Below are positions 34,388 through 48,122 of a stretch of 64,000 nucleotides of DNA, piece after piece; position 1 is the first letter of the stretch; each line of letters begins with the position of its first letter. The DNA is from Calycina herbarum. Its lineage: Eukaryota; Ascomycota; Leotiomycetes; Helotiales; Pezizellaceae. The notes below the pieces were generated by a model, which worked only from the letters and a program-made list of their open reading frames with translations, made no database searches and had not been told where the DNA came from. The stretch lies in contig LLEY01000024.1 in assembly GCA_001414485.1 (NCBI GenBank), positions 434,001 to 498,000 on the forward strand. The letters run 5' to 3'. Made by a program: the position numbers and the translations under genes.

Positions 34388-37300
34388 CTATCCCCTTCTT
34401 AGCCTAGCGTGTCCCTATACTAGAATATAACTCTAAAATTCGTTATTAGAAAGATATCGACCTTCTCTTATATATAAACATGTCCTTCTCTTATACTAAA
34501 CGAAAAGAGCGTCTAGCTCTTACTATATAAATCGAATCTATATAACGTCTAGTAGAGACTTATTCTTTTTATTATAAATAGTCTTATTACTGTTTCTTAG
34601 AGCTTTCTAAATCCTCTTGATATTCTAAGTATATTTAGTTGAAAAGATTCTATAATAGTTCTAATTATCTCGACGTTTCTTCTCTTAGACCTTGAAAACC
34701 TATATATTGATTTTTCTTTAGTCTTTTATATAAACGACTCTCTGTTACTTCTCTAAGTCCTCCTCTCTCGAGTCCTTCTCTTAAGTCCTCGTCTTCTTAG
34801 TTTCCTACTTTTAAGATAGCCTCTTTTGTTAATTAGATGCTTTCCGATAATGTTTCTTTATCTAACCCTAGTCCTAAGTTCTAGGTAGCTCTAGGTTTTA
34901 TTAGTAGAATTCCTAAAGTTTCTTTAAATAATAGATAAGGCTTTCTTTTAGTTTCTAAGTGTTTTCTAAATATAGATAATCTATTTATTTCATTAAATAC
35001 TTAAATCGACTTTTAATAGTTTTATAGTTAAGAATCTTCTTAACCTTATATTCTATATTTAGATTTACTAGTTGAATTTCCGTATATAGAGCTAGTAGTA
35101 CTCTTAGTAGTACTAGTTTAAGTAGAGATATATAGAATACTAGGTAGATGTTTATTATCTTTAGTAGTACTAGTTTATAATTTAAAGGTCTCTTAACTCG
35201 TTTGATTTTAAATAGTCTAAGTTTTTTATAATCTAGTTTATTACTTAGTCTTTTTATATTAATATTCTTTTATACTAAGTAGACTTTATTCTTCTCTTTT
35301 AGTATTAGCTTCTAACTACGTTGTTTATTATAGTAGTATACGTTTCTTTTAGTAATAAACTATAAGTCTTCTATAAGTTTCTTATATAATCTCTTAATCT
35401 TTAAGATCTAAATATAAGTAAGCTAATTATTAATAGTTATAGATAGTAGTTCTTAGTATACTAATAATTCATATCTATAATTAACATAGAATAGTATAAT
35501 AAGTATTATTTCTATAACTAAACTATTATAAGTAAACTATACTAAAGGTAGTAGTTCTACTTAGTTATCTTACTAGTAGTTTATATAATAATAAAGATAT
35601 ATTTTAACTACTTAATTTATCCGTTTGTTTCCTCTATTTATTTAAGAGTGAAAAGCTATAGAGAGCTTCCTCTTTATATCTAATTATTCTATAAAAGCGA
35701 CTTAAAATTTTAAGATAAAGAGTTTATCTCTATTTAAGAGTATTTCTTCTAGTAGTCTATGTCTTAAGACTACTTCTCTAAGGAATATAAATACTAATTC
35801 CTTAGCTATACTTAACTCTATATATACTATTAGAATTATATATTTTATAAGTTATTCTATAATAACTAGAATCGCGTCGTACTTAACTTCTGTTATTAGA
35901 TCTTTAGATTTTAGTAATTTAATAATAAAATCTATAGATATTAATTTCTAAGGTATTTATAGTATTAGAGTAGTGTTTATCTGTCTATAAGAAGTATAGT
36001 AGAAAGCTTTGTTCCTAGTATAGGTATTATATTCTACTATTACTTTCTTAACTATCGTAGATAACTAATTAACATAGTAGTATTATCTTATCTACTAGAG
36101 AGTTCTACGAATTCCTTAGTAGCTATAAGCAGATATAGTATAGTATTCTTATATGAATTCTTTTATATATAAACTAGGAATCTATAGTCTCTCTTTTACG
36201 TACTAGTTATAACCTTTGTAAATACTCTAAATTTTATCTATCTAGATATTGTTTATTACTACTATTTTATATATAATAGATACTAAGTCGCTATTTTTAT
36301 TATATTTTAATATTACTATATTAACGTATTTTTTATTCTTCTTATAGCCTAGTTTCTAGCTTAGAGTATTAGCTCGAGTATTACTTATTCTACTAATATA
36401 TTAAATAATTATCTTAAATCCTACTAAGGTTTTAAACTACCTAGCTAGGCGTCTAGTAACAAGTTCCTTAGTTATAGTAAATGTTTTTAGGTTTAGATAA
36501 TTAGTAAGCACTGTTACTAGGTATGTTATACTCTAGAGGTAAATCCTCTATTCTTTAAAAGCTAGAATAATAGCTATTAGTTCTTTGTTATAAATGCTAT
36601 AGTTCTATTATACTATATCGAAAGTTTTTAAGAAATATATTATAAGTATAAGTTTTCCTATTTTATTTAGTTATAGATATATAGCGTCTACTACTATATC
36701 TAAGGCGTCTATTTCTATTATACTTAGTTTCTTATAATTAAAATTATATAAGATAGGTTTTATTATAAACTGTCTTTTAATTTCTTAGAAGGCCTCTTTA
36801 GCCTTCTTATCTTAGATAAAAGTTATAGCTTTTCTAATTAGTATTAACATAGGTTTTATAATCTTTATATAGTTCTTAATAAATAGTTAATAGAAATTAG
36901 TAAATCCTAAGAAGGATTATATATCTTTAATATTTTTTAGTAATTCCTATTTAACAACTATATAGATCTTTTCTAGATCTATTTCTATTTTTCCTAAGCT
37001 AAATACCTATCTAAGAAAGAGAGTTCTATTAACTTTAAACTTATATTTCAAGAGTTTTAAACAAGAGTCTACTTTAGTAAGTCTTTATAAGACTTCCTTT
37101 ATATAGCTCTTATATTCTTCTAGATTTTCTAAGAAAATTAATATATTATCTAAGTAATATATAATAGTTACTCTTAAAAGATCTTCTAGAATACTATTAT
37201 TCTATCTCTAATAAGTAGCTAGTATATTAGTTAAACTAAAAGATATTACTATATACTTATAGAGTTCTAATAGTAAGATAAACGTAGTCTTCTATTTATA

Positions 37301-40300
37301 GCCTATCTTAATCTTAATTAATCTATAAGCGTTCTATTAATCTAGTTTTATAAATTTCTTTACTTAGCCTAACTTATCTTATAAGTACTAACTAGTTAAT
37401 AATAGATAAGCGTTCTTAATTATTATATTATTTAATTCCTTATAATTAATATATACTTATCTATTTAGATTATCCTTTTTCTTAATAATAAGTATATTTA
37501 AAGAGATAAGCGATTTAGATTTTTAAATATATCTCTTCTTTATTCCTTATTAGATATAACTTTCTAATAAAGCTAAGTTATTCTAGTTATATAGTCGAAG
37601 CTTCTACTTCTTAAGGTTATAACCCTCTATTAATTTAATCTTATAATCCTATAGCTAATGTTTAAGAAGAGTATATATATCTTCTAAGTCTTTAAATAAT
37701 TTTATAAATTCTCTATACTATATAGGTATTTCGTTATTAGCTTTCTTACTAACCTGTAGAGAACTCTAGGCAAGGTGTTCTAGCGCTTTAGAAGAGGTAG
37801 CGCTAATCTTATTCTAGTCTTAAAGTTATAAATATAAACCTATGTATTTATATCGACTAAAGGTTATCGTTCTAGCCTTCTAGTCGATTTCTAGATTATA
37901 TTCCTAAATCTATAATATACTAAGTATTACTTTCTTACTCTCTATTTTAATAATATTAAATTATATATCTAAATAGTATCCTTTAATATTAATTTTCACT
38001 AGAATAGTTTATTAATTAATAATCCTATTTTAGTATATAATATCTATTCTATTAACTACTCTTAGGTAGTATAGTCTTATTTCTTTAATTAGAACGTTTA
38101 GCTTCTCTTAAGCTATTAGAGAAATAAAGTTACTTATTACTCTTAAGTCTATTATAACTTATAACTTTTTCTCTTATATTTCTATAGTTATTACTAACTG
38201 TCTTTCTTCTAAAGTAGTATTTAACTTTGCTTTAATATATAAGACTTTAAAAGATCGATTTTCTTAATTATAATTCCTTCTCTTCTTATCTCTATACTAT
38301 AGAAAGAATCTTACTCTTTCCTTATTAGTATATACTACCTCGTATACTAATCTATATTCTAGGATTCCTATTATCTTAGGAATTCCTCTTATAAATTGTT
38401 TTAGTAATTATCTATAGTTATATTAGATCTATTCGTAACTAGTTTCTATAATAGCTTCTATAAACTATAGTTCTTCTATATATAGATAATCTAAAGTAGT
38501 TTTAAGTATACTTATTTCTAGCTTTATATATTAAACTCTAAATATATAGTCTCTTGAATTCTTCTTCTTAACTATCTATATCTAAGACTAAGGAAAGAAT
38601 ACTACTCCTTCTTTATCTAATAATACTACTTCGTATAACTGATAATATTCTACTATTCTAGTAGGTTTTAGTAAAATTCCTTTAAACTGTTTTTATAATA
38701 ACTAATCTAAGGTAGAACTTAGTTTATATTATATCTATTATACTATTATTTCTTAAACTATTTCTATAAACTATAGTTCTTCTATTAATAGATAGTAAAA
38801 TTCCTCTAGTTCCGTTTTAGCTTATCTAGTTATATTAAGCTCTCTTTACTCCTAGAATAGTATACTAAATAGCTACTATAAGCTGTATTTTCTAAATACT
38901 AGCCTATTATTTCTAATTAACATAACTATAATATATTATTTAAATTCTTCTAGTATAATATCTTTAAACAGTATTCTAAGAAAAGAGGTTTTAATCTACT
39001 CTTCGAATTCTATTAGAACCTGCTATATCTATATACTAATTTTATCTAAAATATCGTATATCTTCTATACGTCCTCTATTTCAGAGTAGCTAGGTTTCTT
39101 AATCGGTTATTATTCGTATTCTAGTTCTTTTCCTTTAATAGTTTCTTACCTAGTGATTAAGCTAACTAGAGTTATTATCTTAGAGTTATTTCTTATAACT
39201 ATATACGTTATTAAGATAGTTAGGTTAACTCCTTATATAGTATAAGAACTTTAGAAGTCTAGCTTCTAATTATTAATATATACTTACTAATTTCCTTATT
39301 TAAATATTCTAAGAAAGGTCTAAGTTTCTCTAACTTTAAGGTCTTTATTTCTAACCTCTCTCTTTAAACTAGAAGATAAGTTCGATATTTCTAATAAGCT
39401 AGTTAATAGTAGTAATTCGTATTTTATTTAAAGATATTACTTAGATATCTCTATTAATTATATATTATAATTTTCTTTAAAGAGTAGATCTCTATTATTA
39501 TTAGTATCTTATATACTACTAAATTCTTTATTATTTTTAATCTAGGTTCTATATCCTCGTACTTTAAGTTCCTCGTCTATAAGTTTAATATAATCAGTTA
39601 AGGCTACTTATTATTAGACAGTAGCGTTAATTTATTTCTTTCTCTTAGAGTCTTTTTTCTTACTATACTCGTTTACTCTATAGCTAGAGAGGCCGTAGTT
39701 ATAACATAAGTTCTACTTACGTCGACGATTTCGCTCTTCTTAGGAAAGTCCTTCTTTCTTTTAGAAGGTTTTCTTCTATATAGCGTTTACCTCCTTACCT
39801 TACTTAGTATAGGAGTATTTCTACTTTCCTAACCTTTTACTCTTCTCTCTATGTCTAGGGTTACTCTTCCTAAATTCGTATAAGTAGTTATCTAACTAGA
39901 TAATTTCCTCGATTATACTTATAATAGTTAAGAACTATATATTCTATTTAGCTATTTCCTTATAAATATATACCTTTAGTCCTCTATAAAAGAGTTCTAT
40001 AAGAGCGATAGTATTCTATTCTAATCTTATACTATAACGTTGAAATTTATTAGCGTAATCTATTACTAATCTAGTCTAGTATAATTCTAAAAGCTTATAT
40101 ATAGCTGTTTAGATTATATCGAAGTCTCTAAAGACTTTTCTAATAGTTGTTTTAAATCCTCTCTAAGATTTAAATATAATCTTAGTTAATTCTATCTTTC
40201 TATTTTTATTCTTATTCTTAAAGAAGTCCTCTAAATATAGCTAAGCCTATTCTAATACTAATCCTCTAAGGTAGGAGATAGCGAAGATAGTTTATAAATT

Positions 40301-40622
40301 ATAATTACCTTCGAATTTATTAGAATTAAAGTTAAAGTAGATGTCTATTTAGAGAAGGAATAAGTCGAGTTTCTTTCGCTTTCTATAATATATATCTAGT
40401 ATCTTAACTTTAATAGACTTAAGTACTTCGACCTTATAGAGCTTAGAAGCGTCTAATATACTAACATTGTCGTCGTTCCTAGTTAACTATATACTAACAG
40501 GTGTTCTTCCGGTCGCGCTTCTAGATGTTTCTACGACGTTAACTTAACTAGTATTTAGGCTAGCTGCTATAGCAGAGGTTGCTAGAGCTATAGCAACTAA
40601 ACTTCTAAGCAGGTACTTAAAG

Positions 40623-40805
40623 TATAACGAAACTTAAACGAACTAAACAAAGATAACTAAGTCTTAAAGGTTAGTATATAGGTAAGAAGTATAGATATAC
40701 TAGGTTATTTACTTAGAAGTAAACTCGTTACTTATATTAAAGATATTAAATAAGATAATAAGATTAATAACTAAAGTTAAGTACGAAGCTTCTATCTAAT
40801 AGCAG
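40623..40805 (-). repeat. LTR of element B, right copy, first part
   Basis: First 183 bp of the right LTR, ending in the AGCAG target duplicated by element C. Confidence 0.88.
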
Positions 40806-41037
40806 TGTCACGATCTATAACTAAAGGCAAAGATATAAGAGTATATATATATATATTCGAGAATTTAAAGCTACAGTTCTAAGAACGAGGGAATGCGGAA
40901 TATATACCCTATAAAAAAGAGGTATTCCTACTAACTATAAAGAGCCTTTAATCTCGTTATAAATCCGTCTAAGTGTTACAGCTCTGACGGTTACGTATAG
41001 GACCGAGAATCACGTGTTACAGACCAGCGCTGTAATA
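40806..41037 (-). repeat. LTR of element C, left copy (232 bp)
   Basis: More RIP-changed than its partner: for example it ends GTAATA where the right copy has GTAACA, and reads GTTACAG where the right has GTTGCGG. Confidence 0.92.
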
Positions 41038-44000
41038 TTACCCTCTCTTTTAGAAAAAGCTTGTCTATAAGCTTTGTATTATAACTAAATCGTCTATTAG
41101 ATAATCGTAATCTTCTATTCTGTCTTCCTACGCTCGTATCTAGCTTTGTAAAGCTCTTAGCGGACCAGCGTAAGCTAGATTAGCGAGGTGAAAATCGTAT
41201 AATTTATATAGATAATACTTAAAATTCGAGGCTAGATACTACTATAGATTAGGGTTATAGCCTAACTATTAAACCCTGTATTAGAGCTTTCTACGAACTG
41301 TCTTTATAGCTAAGACTTCTTCTACTTCCTACTCTTCCTAATCTATAACCTATATTAGCAGAGGTGGTTCGTTTACCTATCTAGGTAACGGATCTATAGC
41401 AGCCTTATAGAGCAGTGACAGGTAGAATACAGGGTGTATACGAAAGTAGTCTAGCAGTTCGAGCTAGAAAGAGTGTCCTTCACAGGCTATAATCCGGAAC
41501 AGACCCTCGTTTTATCTATCTAGCTTATAGCTCGGCTAGTCTATCTTCTAATTATAAGTCGATACTTAAACAAAGTCGTCTACGTCAAAGTCTACCGCTC
41601 TTCAAATCTAGTTCATAGACCTTATATAGTAGTCTTATACTTTATTAACTAATTCCTTTACTATAGTCTAAGTATCGTATATTCTCTATATAAGTGTCTC
41701 TATATCGGTCTAGTTAAGCTGTTCGTAGACTATTACGGATTTATCTAGACAGTTCTAATCAAAGGACGTAGTAGCTACGTATCTATTAATTACTTTAAAA
41801 GGCGAGAGCCTACCTAGACTCTCGTATAGAAGCGTAAGCTAAGCATAGTCTAGAATAGGGACAAGTTCGCTCTAGTTATCCTAATAGTAACTAATAAAAG
41901 GCTATAGGCATTAATTAATCTATTAGTTTATAATTTCAGTTTATCCGTCAGTTTATAAGTAGAAAGTAGTAGATAGCTTAAGCTTTATACTAAGGATTCT
42001 ATAGAATTTAGACTAAAAAGAAGAAACAAACTATAGTCTATAGTCTAAAACAATGCTTTACAGATAGCCGTGGGTTTAATAGATCTATATAACGTATATT
42101 CGAGCTATATCTCAGGCTATAACTGTCTTTAGACAGGGGATCGAGACCGATTACTTAGTTAGGCGATCTATAACTACCTATAAGGTATTATAACCTTGTT
42201 TATCAGTAGGGAAAGACTTATAGTTTATAGTAATATACTACTAGGGACGTTCTAGAACTAGTAACAGGTATAAAAACCTAGGTTTACAGTCGCGAGGAAC
42301 TATAGTACGTCGACAGTCTCCGCAGTTACTAATATAGGTTTCTACAGACGTCTGTAAACCTTTCTACTAGTATCTACAGACGAGGATAGCTACCGTCTTT
42401 GTCCGTCTAAGGTAAGCCGTAGATACTTATATATAAGCCTTACAGATTAGGTCTGTCTATAAGGTACCTTAATTAGAAACCACGAGTCTCTTTTACTAAA
42501 GAAGTAAGCCGTTCTCTATTATCTAGTTTTAGTACCCGTAGGTAGCTTTCGTTTAGTCGTCTTCTAAGTCTAAAGAGTTATAGTTAGTAGTAAGTAACTA
42601 GTCGACAAGGTTAAGCGAGGGTTCTAAGGTAACTAGGGCTAACGTTATAGAAGGTTCTAATCGAGTAGTAATACGTAGATCTAACTAATTAGATATAAGT
42701 AAGGTTTATTATCTTATAGACGCTTTTAGGTCGTTCTATAGGTTAACGTCTTAGTCTTAGCGTATTAGCGTGTCCGTTTTCTCGTTCTACTTACTAGATT
42801 AAAACGTAATTATAAAATAGAACTCTAATAGAAACTCTGCCTATCTCGCTTACTACTAGTTTAAGGTTTTAAAGGTTATAAAGTACTCTAAAGCCTTGTA
42901 ATCGGTAAAGACCTTAATCTAGGAGCTAGTCTAAGTAAGATCTGCTCGCTATTATCTAAAAGAGCGTATAATAGCTAATATCTCCTTATCGTAGATTTAG
43001 TAGTTTAGCTTAGCAGGGTTTATCGTCTTCGAGAAGTAGCCTATAGGTCTCTATAGTTTAGTTTCGGATATACGTTATAATATTATAGCTATAACTACTT
43101 CGTTAAAAGCGTTAGTCTTAACTATAGTCTTTAAATCAGCTATAAAGTAGTATAAGAGAGAGGCAGTAACTAAGGCTTCTTTTAATATGTTAAAAGCCTT
43201 CTTATATTCTAAGTTAAACTTAAATAGCACTTCCTTACCTATAAGATAGTTCAGTAGACGAGTAATCTATCTATAATCCCGAATAAAACGTCGGTAGAAG
43301 TTATAAAAACCTAGGAAGGACTAGATACTCTTAATAGTACTAAGATATTTCTAGGAAACGATTACTAAGATCTTCTCTAGGTCGACTTCGATTCCGTCTA
43401 TAGAGATAATAAAACTAAGGTACTTTATATAAGTAACGTAGAACTCTGTCTTCTTAATATCTACTTATAGCCTAGCTTTATAGAGCTGTTCTAAGACCTT
43501 ATAGACGTGTTTAACGTGTTCGAGCTTATTATTAGAGTATATAAGAATATTATTAAGGTAAGCTATATAAAAGTTATTAAGATATTCTATAAGAACGCTA
43601 TTTATATACCTCTAGTATATAGTAGGACCGTTGGTTAAGCTAAAAGGTAACACCTTATATTTAAACGTGCTATAACAAGTTTAAAAGGTTATAAGTTCTT
43701 CTAACTCTAGTTCTATATATATATAGTTAAAAGCTTAACAAATGTTAAGCTTTATAAGGATTTTAGTACTAGTAATTCGTATAAGAGTTTCGTCGATTAG
43801 TAGAAGAGAGTACTAGTCCTTACGAGTAAGGTTATTAAGTTTCTAGTAGTCGATATAGAGCTGTAAGCTTCTGTTAGGCTTCTTTATAAACAGTACTAGA
43901 GAGGCGAAAGAGGCGTAGCTAGGAATAATAAACTCTTTATTAAAGTTATCGAGGATATACTACTTTATAGCTAGAAGTTCCTTAGTCGTTATCCTATATA

Positions 44001-46641
44001 ATAGGCTATATAATAGAGTATTTAGACTTATAAGTTCGATCTAGTAGTTAACTTAGTTTTATAGTAAAAGAAGCTTGTCTAAAGCTCTCTTTAAAAAGAC
44101 ATCTTTAAAGTCTGTATATTCCTAGTAAACGTTCTATTCTACCAGTTATTCGTCTAAAGCGTAATCTACTAAAGAGAGCTCTATATATAATCTATCTATA
44201 AGAGCATAGTCGATCTCTTATAAGCTAGTAGAGAAGACTTTATTATCGCGCTTTTGAAGGTTAAGTTTAAAAGCAGCAGCTCTAATATAATAGATATTAA
44301 TAGTAAAGTCTTCTATAGGTTTATAGATGTTTATAAGTAAGCTCACAGCCGCTTTATAGTCTATAACTGAACGTTTTCTTAAGAAGGATCGACGACGTTG
44401 TTAGCGGTTAGGAATAAGGACTTATATTCTATTCTAGGCAGAGATAAGGTCTTATTAAAAGCTTTCGTCTGGAATTTCCTTAAGAGTAACTAGTAGCAGG
44501 GTTTAGCGCTAGCTTCGAGGCAGTATCGAATAGATTAATATAGGTTCCTCTATAGTATTCTAGTAGAGGTCGCGGTTCTCTATATCCTCCTAAGCCTAGA
44601 GGTCTAGTAGGGAGATAGTTATCGATTCCCTAGTAATAGGTACTAAGTAATCGAATCGACGAACTAGGGGGAGGGATTCTAGCTACTTAATCTTATAGCT
44701 ACGGACTACTAACTTTACGTTTACGTCTATAAGCTATTAACAGCTAATAATAATATCGTGTCTACTAATATTAGTAATTAGGAAGGGCGTATTAGTGAAC
44801 TATCGTCTATTAATACTTAGCGTTAAGCGAATAACGCGAGTAATCGCTAGTCCTTTATGTCTATTAAACCCTGTAATTAATATTACGTATAACAGCTTTT
44901 CCGTAGCCTATTTATAATATTAACTTAACTAGTTAGCCAAAGCCGTATTAATAAATAGTTATCTATTCGCTCTAGTATTAATAAGTTTAGTAGTATTAAA
45001 AGCATATCTATTCTTAATTAAAGTATATATAGTTATAAAAGCCTTTCTACCTATTATATAACTTAGATTAAGAGGTTAAGATCTAAGTTTATTTTACTCT
45101 AAAGAGAAGACTTGCTTTAGAGCTGTTCTTTTCCTAAGTCTTTATAGACGAGTTCCTCGTTAGCCGATTCTTCTCTAGACGTTTATAGTCTATAGGAGTC
45201 TATAAGCGAGTTTTTAGCGTCTTCTAATAGCTTAATAGCTATAGAGGGTTTTTAAGAAAGAGGGCATTTACTAGCGTAGTACCTAGGTTTATCGTAATTA
45301 TAATAGATAACGTCTATTATATCCTAGACAGGAGTTGTACTCTTACGAGTAGGCAAAGGAGTCTTACGGTCCGTAACTAGGGAGTAACAGACCAGGCTTT
45401 GGGTTAGCAGATAACTAATAGTAGTATATAGAGCTAGAAGTTAGTAAGTTAATCTATAGCCGGTAAGGAAACCTCTTATAAGTAGGCAGCGGTTGTAGTA
45501 AGCTATAAGGTATTCCTTAATAGTTACTCTGTCTTAATAGACAGAGTAATAGCAGTTATATAACTAGTTAAAGGTTGCTAGAGTGATTTAGACTAGCGAG
45601 ATACTTACTTAGAGAGCTAGCGTAAGCTTCTAGTATAAATCTTCGGACTACTTACTTAACAGGATATAAGCCTTAGTTATAAGGCTTAAGAAGGTTACTT
45701 TAAACATAGTAAAAGTCTTATTCTCTTATATTAAGAGTTTATAGAAGATCTTATAGGCCTCTATAGCTTCGTTACTGTCTACGAATAAGGTATCTAGATA
45801 TATAAGTATATTTATAATATCTATAAATAAGGTAGAGGAACTGAAATCTATCTATAGTTCTAGGTGCTCTTATACTATACTAGAAGTAGCTATAAAGACG
45901 AAGGTAAGTTTATCTTATTTGTCTTTAAAGAGGTTCTTTCTTATTTTACTAGCTAAGATAATCTGCTAGGCCTTATATAACAGGGAGATACTGTCTTTAA
46001 GTTTCTTACTATCTTAGAACTTATAAGTAGAATTGTTGGAACTAAATCGGGAACAGGAGGAGTCGGTAGTGGCCTCTTAGAGAGCTTGCGTATACTCGCG
46101 GCTTAGGAGAGGGTTGTTAGAGTAGTTTATAGGTAACGGGGTTTAGTAGAGTTACGTACGTAAAGAGAGGATTTCAGCTTATAAACGAACGTTTTCGTCT
46201 ATAGAAGGCTCGCTTATCGTAGGGGAGGCAGGCAAGGGAGGGGCGACTCTAGGGGTGTTATCCGGTTGTTAAGGCTCGGTTCGAGACGAGCTAGTAGGTG
46301 TCTTCCCTTTTCCACCACGACTACTTCGAGTGTCGGCTATTGTATTGTCGGAAAGGAAGGAGGGGAAGGTAGAGAGAGGTTATAAAAAAGGTTGTACAGG
46401 CTGTTACGGGCGTGTCTTTCGAGGAGGTGAGTCGTTACGGACGCAGAGATGCTCGAGGGATCTGTTTATAGGAAGAGGATGCCGTTACGGGCAGAAGGGG
46501 CGGGCCGTTACGGGCGTGCTTGTCGAGGGATGGTCGTAGTTACACTGTTACGAGTGTAAGATCTTCTAGCCGTTACGAGCGTAGAATCCGGTCGATATTA
46601 TAGTCCTTCGCAGAGAGTTAGGTTGTTTAAGCTTTAAATAA

Positions 46642-46873
46642 TGTCACGATCTATAACTGAAGGCAAAGGCATAAGAGTATATATGTGTATATTCGAGAAT
46701 TTAAAGCTACAGTTCTAAGAACGAGGGAATGCGGAATATATACCCTACGAAAAAGAGGTATTCCTGCTAACTATAAAGAGCTTTTAATCTCGTTATAAAT
46801 CCGTCCAAGCGTTGCGGCTCTGACGGTCACGTGTAGGACCGAGAATCACGTGTTACGGACCAGCGCCGTAACA
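46642..46873 (-). repeat. LTR of element C, right copy (232 bp)
   Basis: Less changed copy with intact ...CGCCGTAACA end. Confidence 0.92.
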
Positions 46874-46878
46874 AGCAG

Positions 46879-47158
46879 ACGTGCTAGTCTTATATAAAAC
46901 CTTTCGTTTATATTAGAGTCCTGCTTAGTAGGAGTCCCGAAGATAGAGTCCGACTCTATTTCTAGAGCTTCTTAAAACTAGACTTTATTATCTAACTACT
47001 TCTAACTAAGTTATATAATATAACTATAATAAGATCCCTAGAATTACATATCCTCTTATATTTAATCCTTTCTTCCTTTTAGAGTTATAATAGTGTTTGT
47101 TCTATTAGAGTATCGCCTAGACTTCACTTATTCACGTGCTAGCACGTGATTCGTAATA
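46879..47158 (-). repeat. LTR of element B, right copy, second part
   Basis: Remaining 280 bp of the right LTR, resuming after the second AGCAG (46874-46878). Confidence 0.88.
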
Positions 47159-48122
47159 TAACCTTAGATATAGAGAAGAGAGTAAGAGGCTAAGGAAGTA
47201 GAAGCACGTCTATATTAATAAGTATAGTAAGAAGGCAAACGCTATATAAAAGAATATCTTTCTAGAGAAAAGTAGACTTTTCTAGAAGAAACGTAATTAA
47301 TAGCGAGACTAGTAACTCTATTATACCTATAGTAAGCTAGGCTATAGAGTAATCGATTATAGCTAGAAGAGAACGAAATCCTAGAAGAGAAAGAAACAAG
47401 TTAATACTACTATCTAAATAGAAGTAGTATTACTTAATTAAATTAAACTTATAAACGCTAAGCTTAAAGCTAAAGAATATAGTATATAGATTAAATATAA
47501 CGAAGAAATCGAGTTATAAGTTAGTAAGATATAGAATACTAACGATAATAAAGATCTACTCTTTAAAGAATATTATAATATATAGTTAGAAATAGAATAT
47601 AAACTACTTCTTTAAGTAGAGTATAAATCACTACTATCGACTAATTCTTTAGAATTATTAGACTTATCTTCTAGATTAGAAGAAGAAATTAGGAATATAG
47701 GTTCTAAAGTTAGAGAAACTTAGGCCTTTACTAGAATATTCGAACAAGGGAATTAATAAGTATATATAGATAACTAGAAGCCTAACTTCTAGAACTCTTA
47801 TACTACTTAGAGTATTAGACCTACTCTTCTAATAATATATACTATTACTAGGAATAACTCTAATATAATAACTATAGTTAGCCTAGTTATAAGCTAAGAA
47901 ACTATTAAGTTTAAAGAACCTAAACATAGTTAGAAATAGATTAAGATATCTAGCTAGCTTATAATAGGAGATATATAGATAGTTATAGACCTTTAGAAGG
48001 AAACTAGCTTATAGTAGTAGTAGAGGCCTAGGGATTTTATAAGATATCTAAAACCTAGTTTCTTAGATACGTTACCTAGTAGTAAGGAAATAATACTAGA
48101 AATAGAAGACTAATATACTATA
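47159..48122 (+). mobile_element. element B', right piece
   Basis: Resumes the B' sequence at the second TAACC and matches the reverse complement of element B near 39650-39890 (a GAAAGAGTAACC...AGA-GAGAAGAG stretch, then GGCAAACGCTATATA-like). The far end is occupied by element D. Confidence 0.78.

Larger units (their letters stand above)
40806..46873 (-). mobile_element. LTR retrotransposon C (Ty3/gypsy-like) inside B's right LTR
   Basis: A 6,068-bp element with 232-bp LTRs at 40806-41037 and 46642-46873 (both begin TGTCACGATCTATAACT) and target duplication AGCAG at 40801-40805 and 46874-46878. A purine tract (minus strand) abuts the left LTR, so coding is minus. An RT remnant AYLNNILIYS (from YLDD) is readable near 43540-43575 and an integrase zinc motif with CKPRFLYLLL-like sequence near 42240-42340. 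The leader side (46380-46600) holds several GTTACGGGCG-like motifs. The youngest LTR element here by nesting. Confidence 0.9.
33925..47158 (-). mobile_element. LTR retrotransposon B (Ty3/gypsy-like), hosting element C
   Basis: The left LTR is 33925-34387 (463 bp). The right LTR is 40623-40805 plus 46879-47158 (183+280=463 bp), split by element C. The target-site duplication TAACC lies at 33920-33924 and 47159-47163. Coding strand is minus: near 37140 the reverse transcriptase active site reads YLDNILIF, with Asp to Asn as RIP on GAT/GAC would give. The gag end lies toward 40500. Without C the element is about 7.2 kb. It is inserted head-on into B', a member of the same family on the opposite strand. 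Confidence 0.88.

Noticed and set aside
46330..46539. A 69-codon ORF inside the RIP block
   Set aside because: It lies on the antisense strand of element C's leader and is a chance frame in the GTTACGG motif array.
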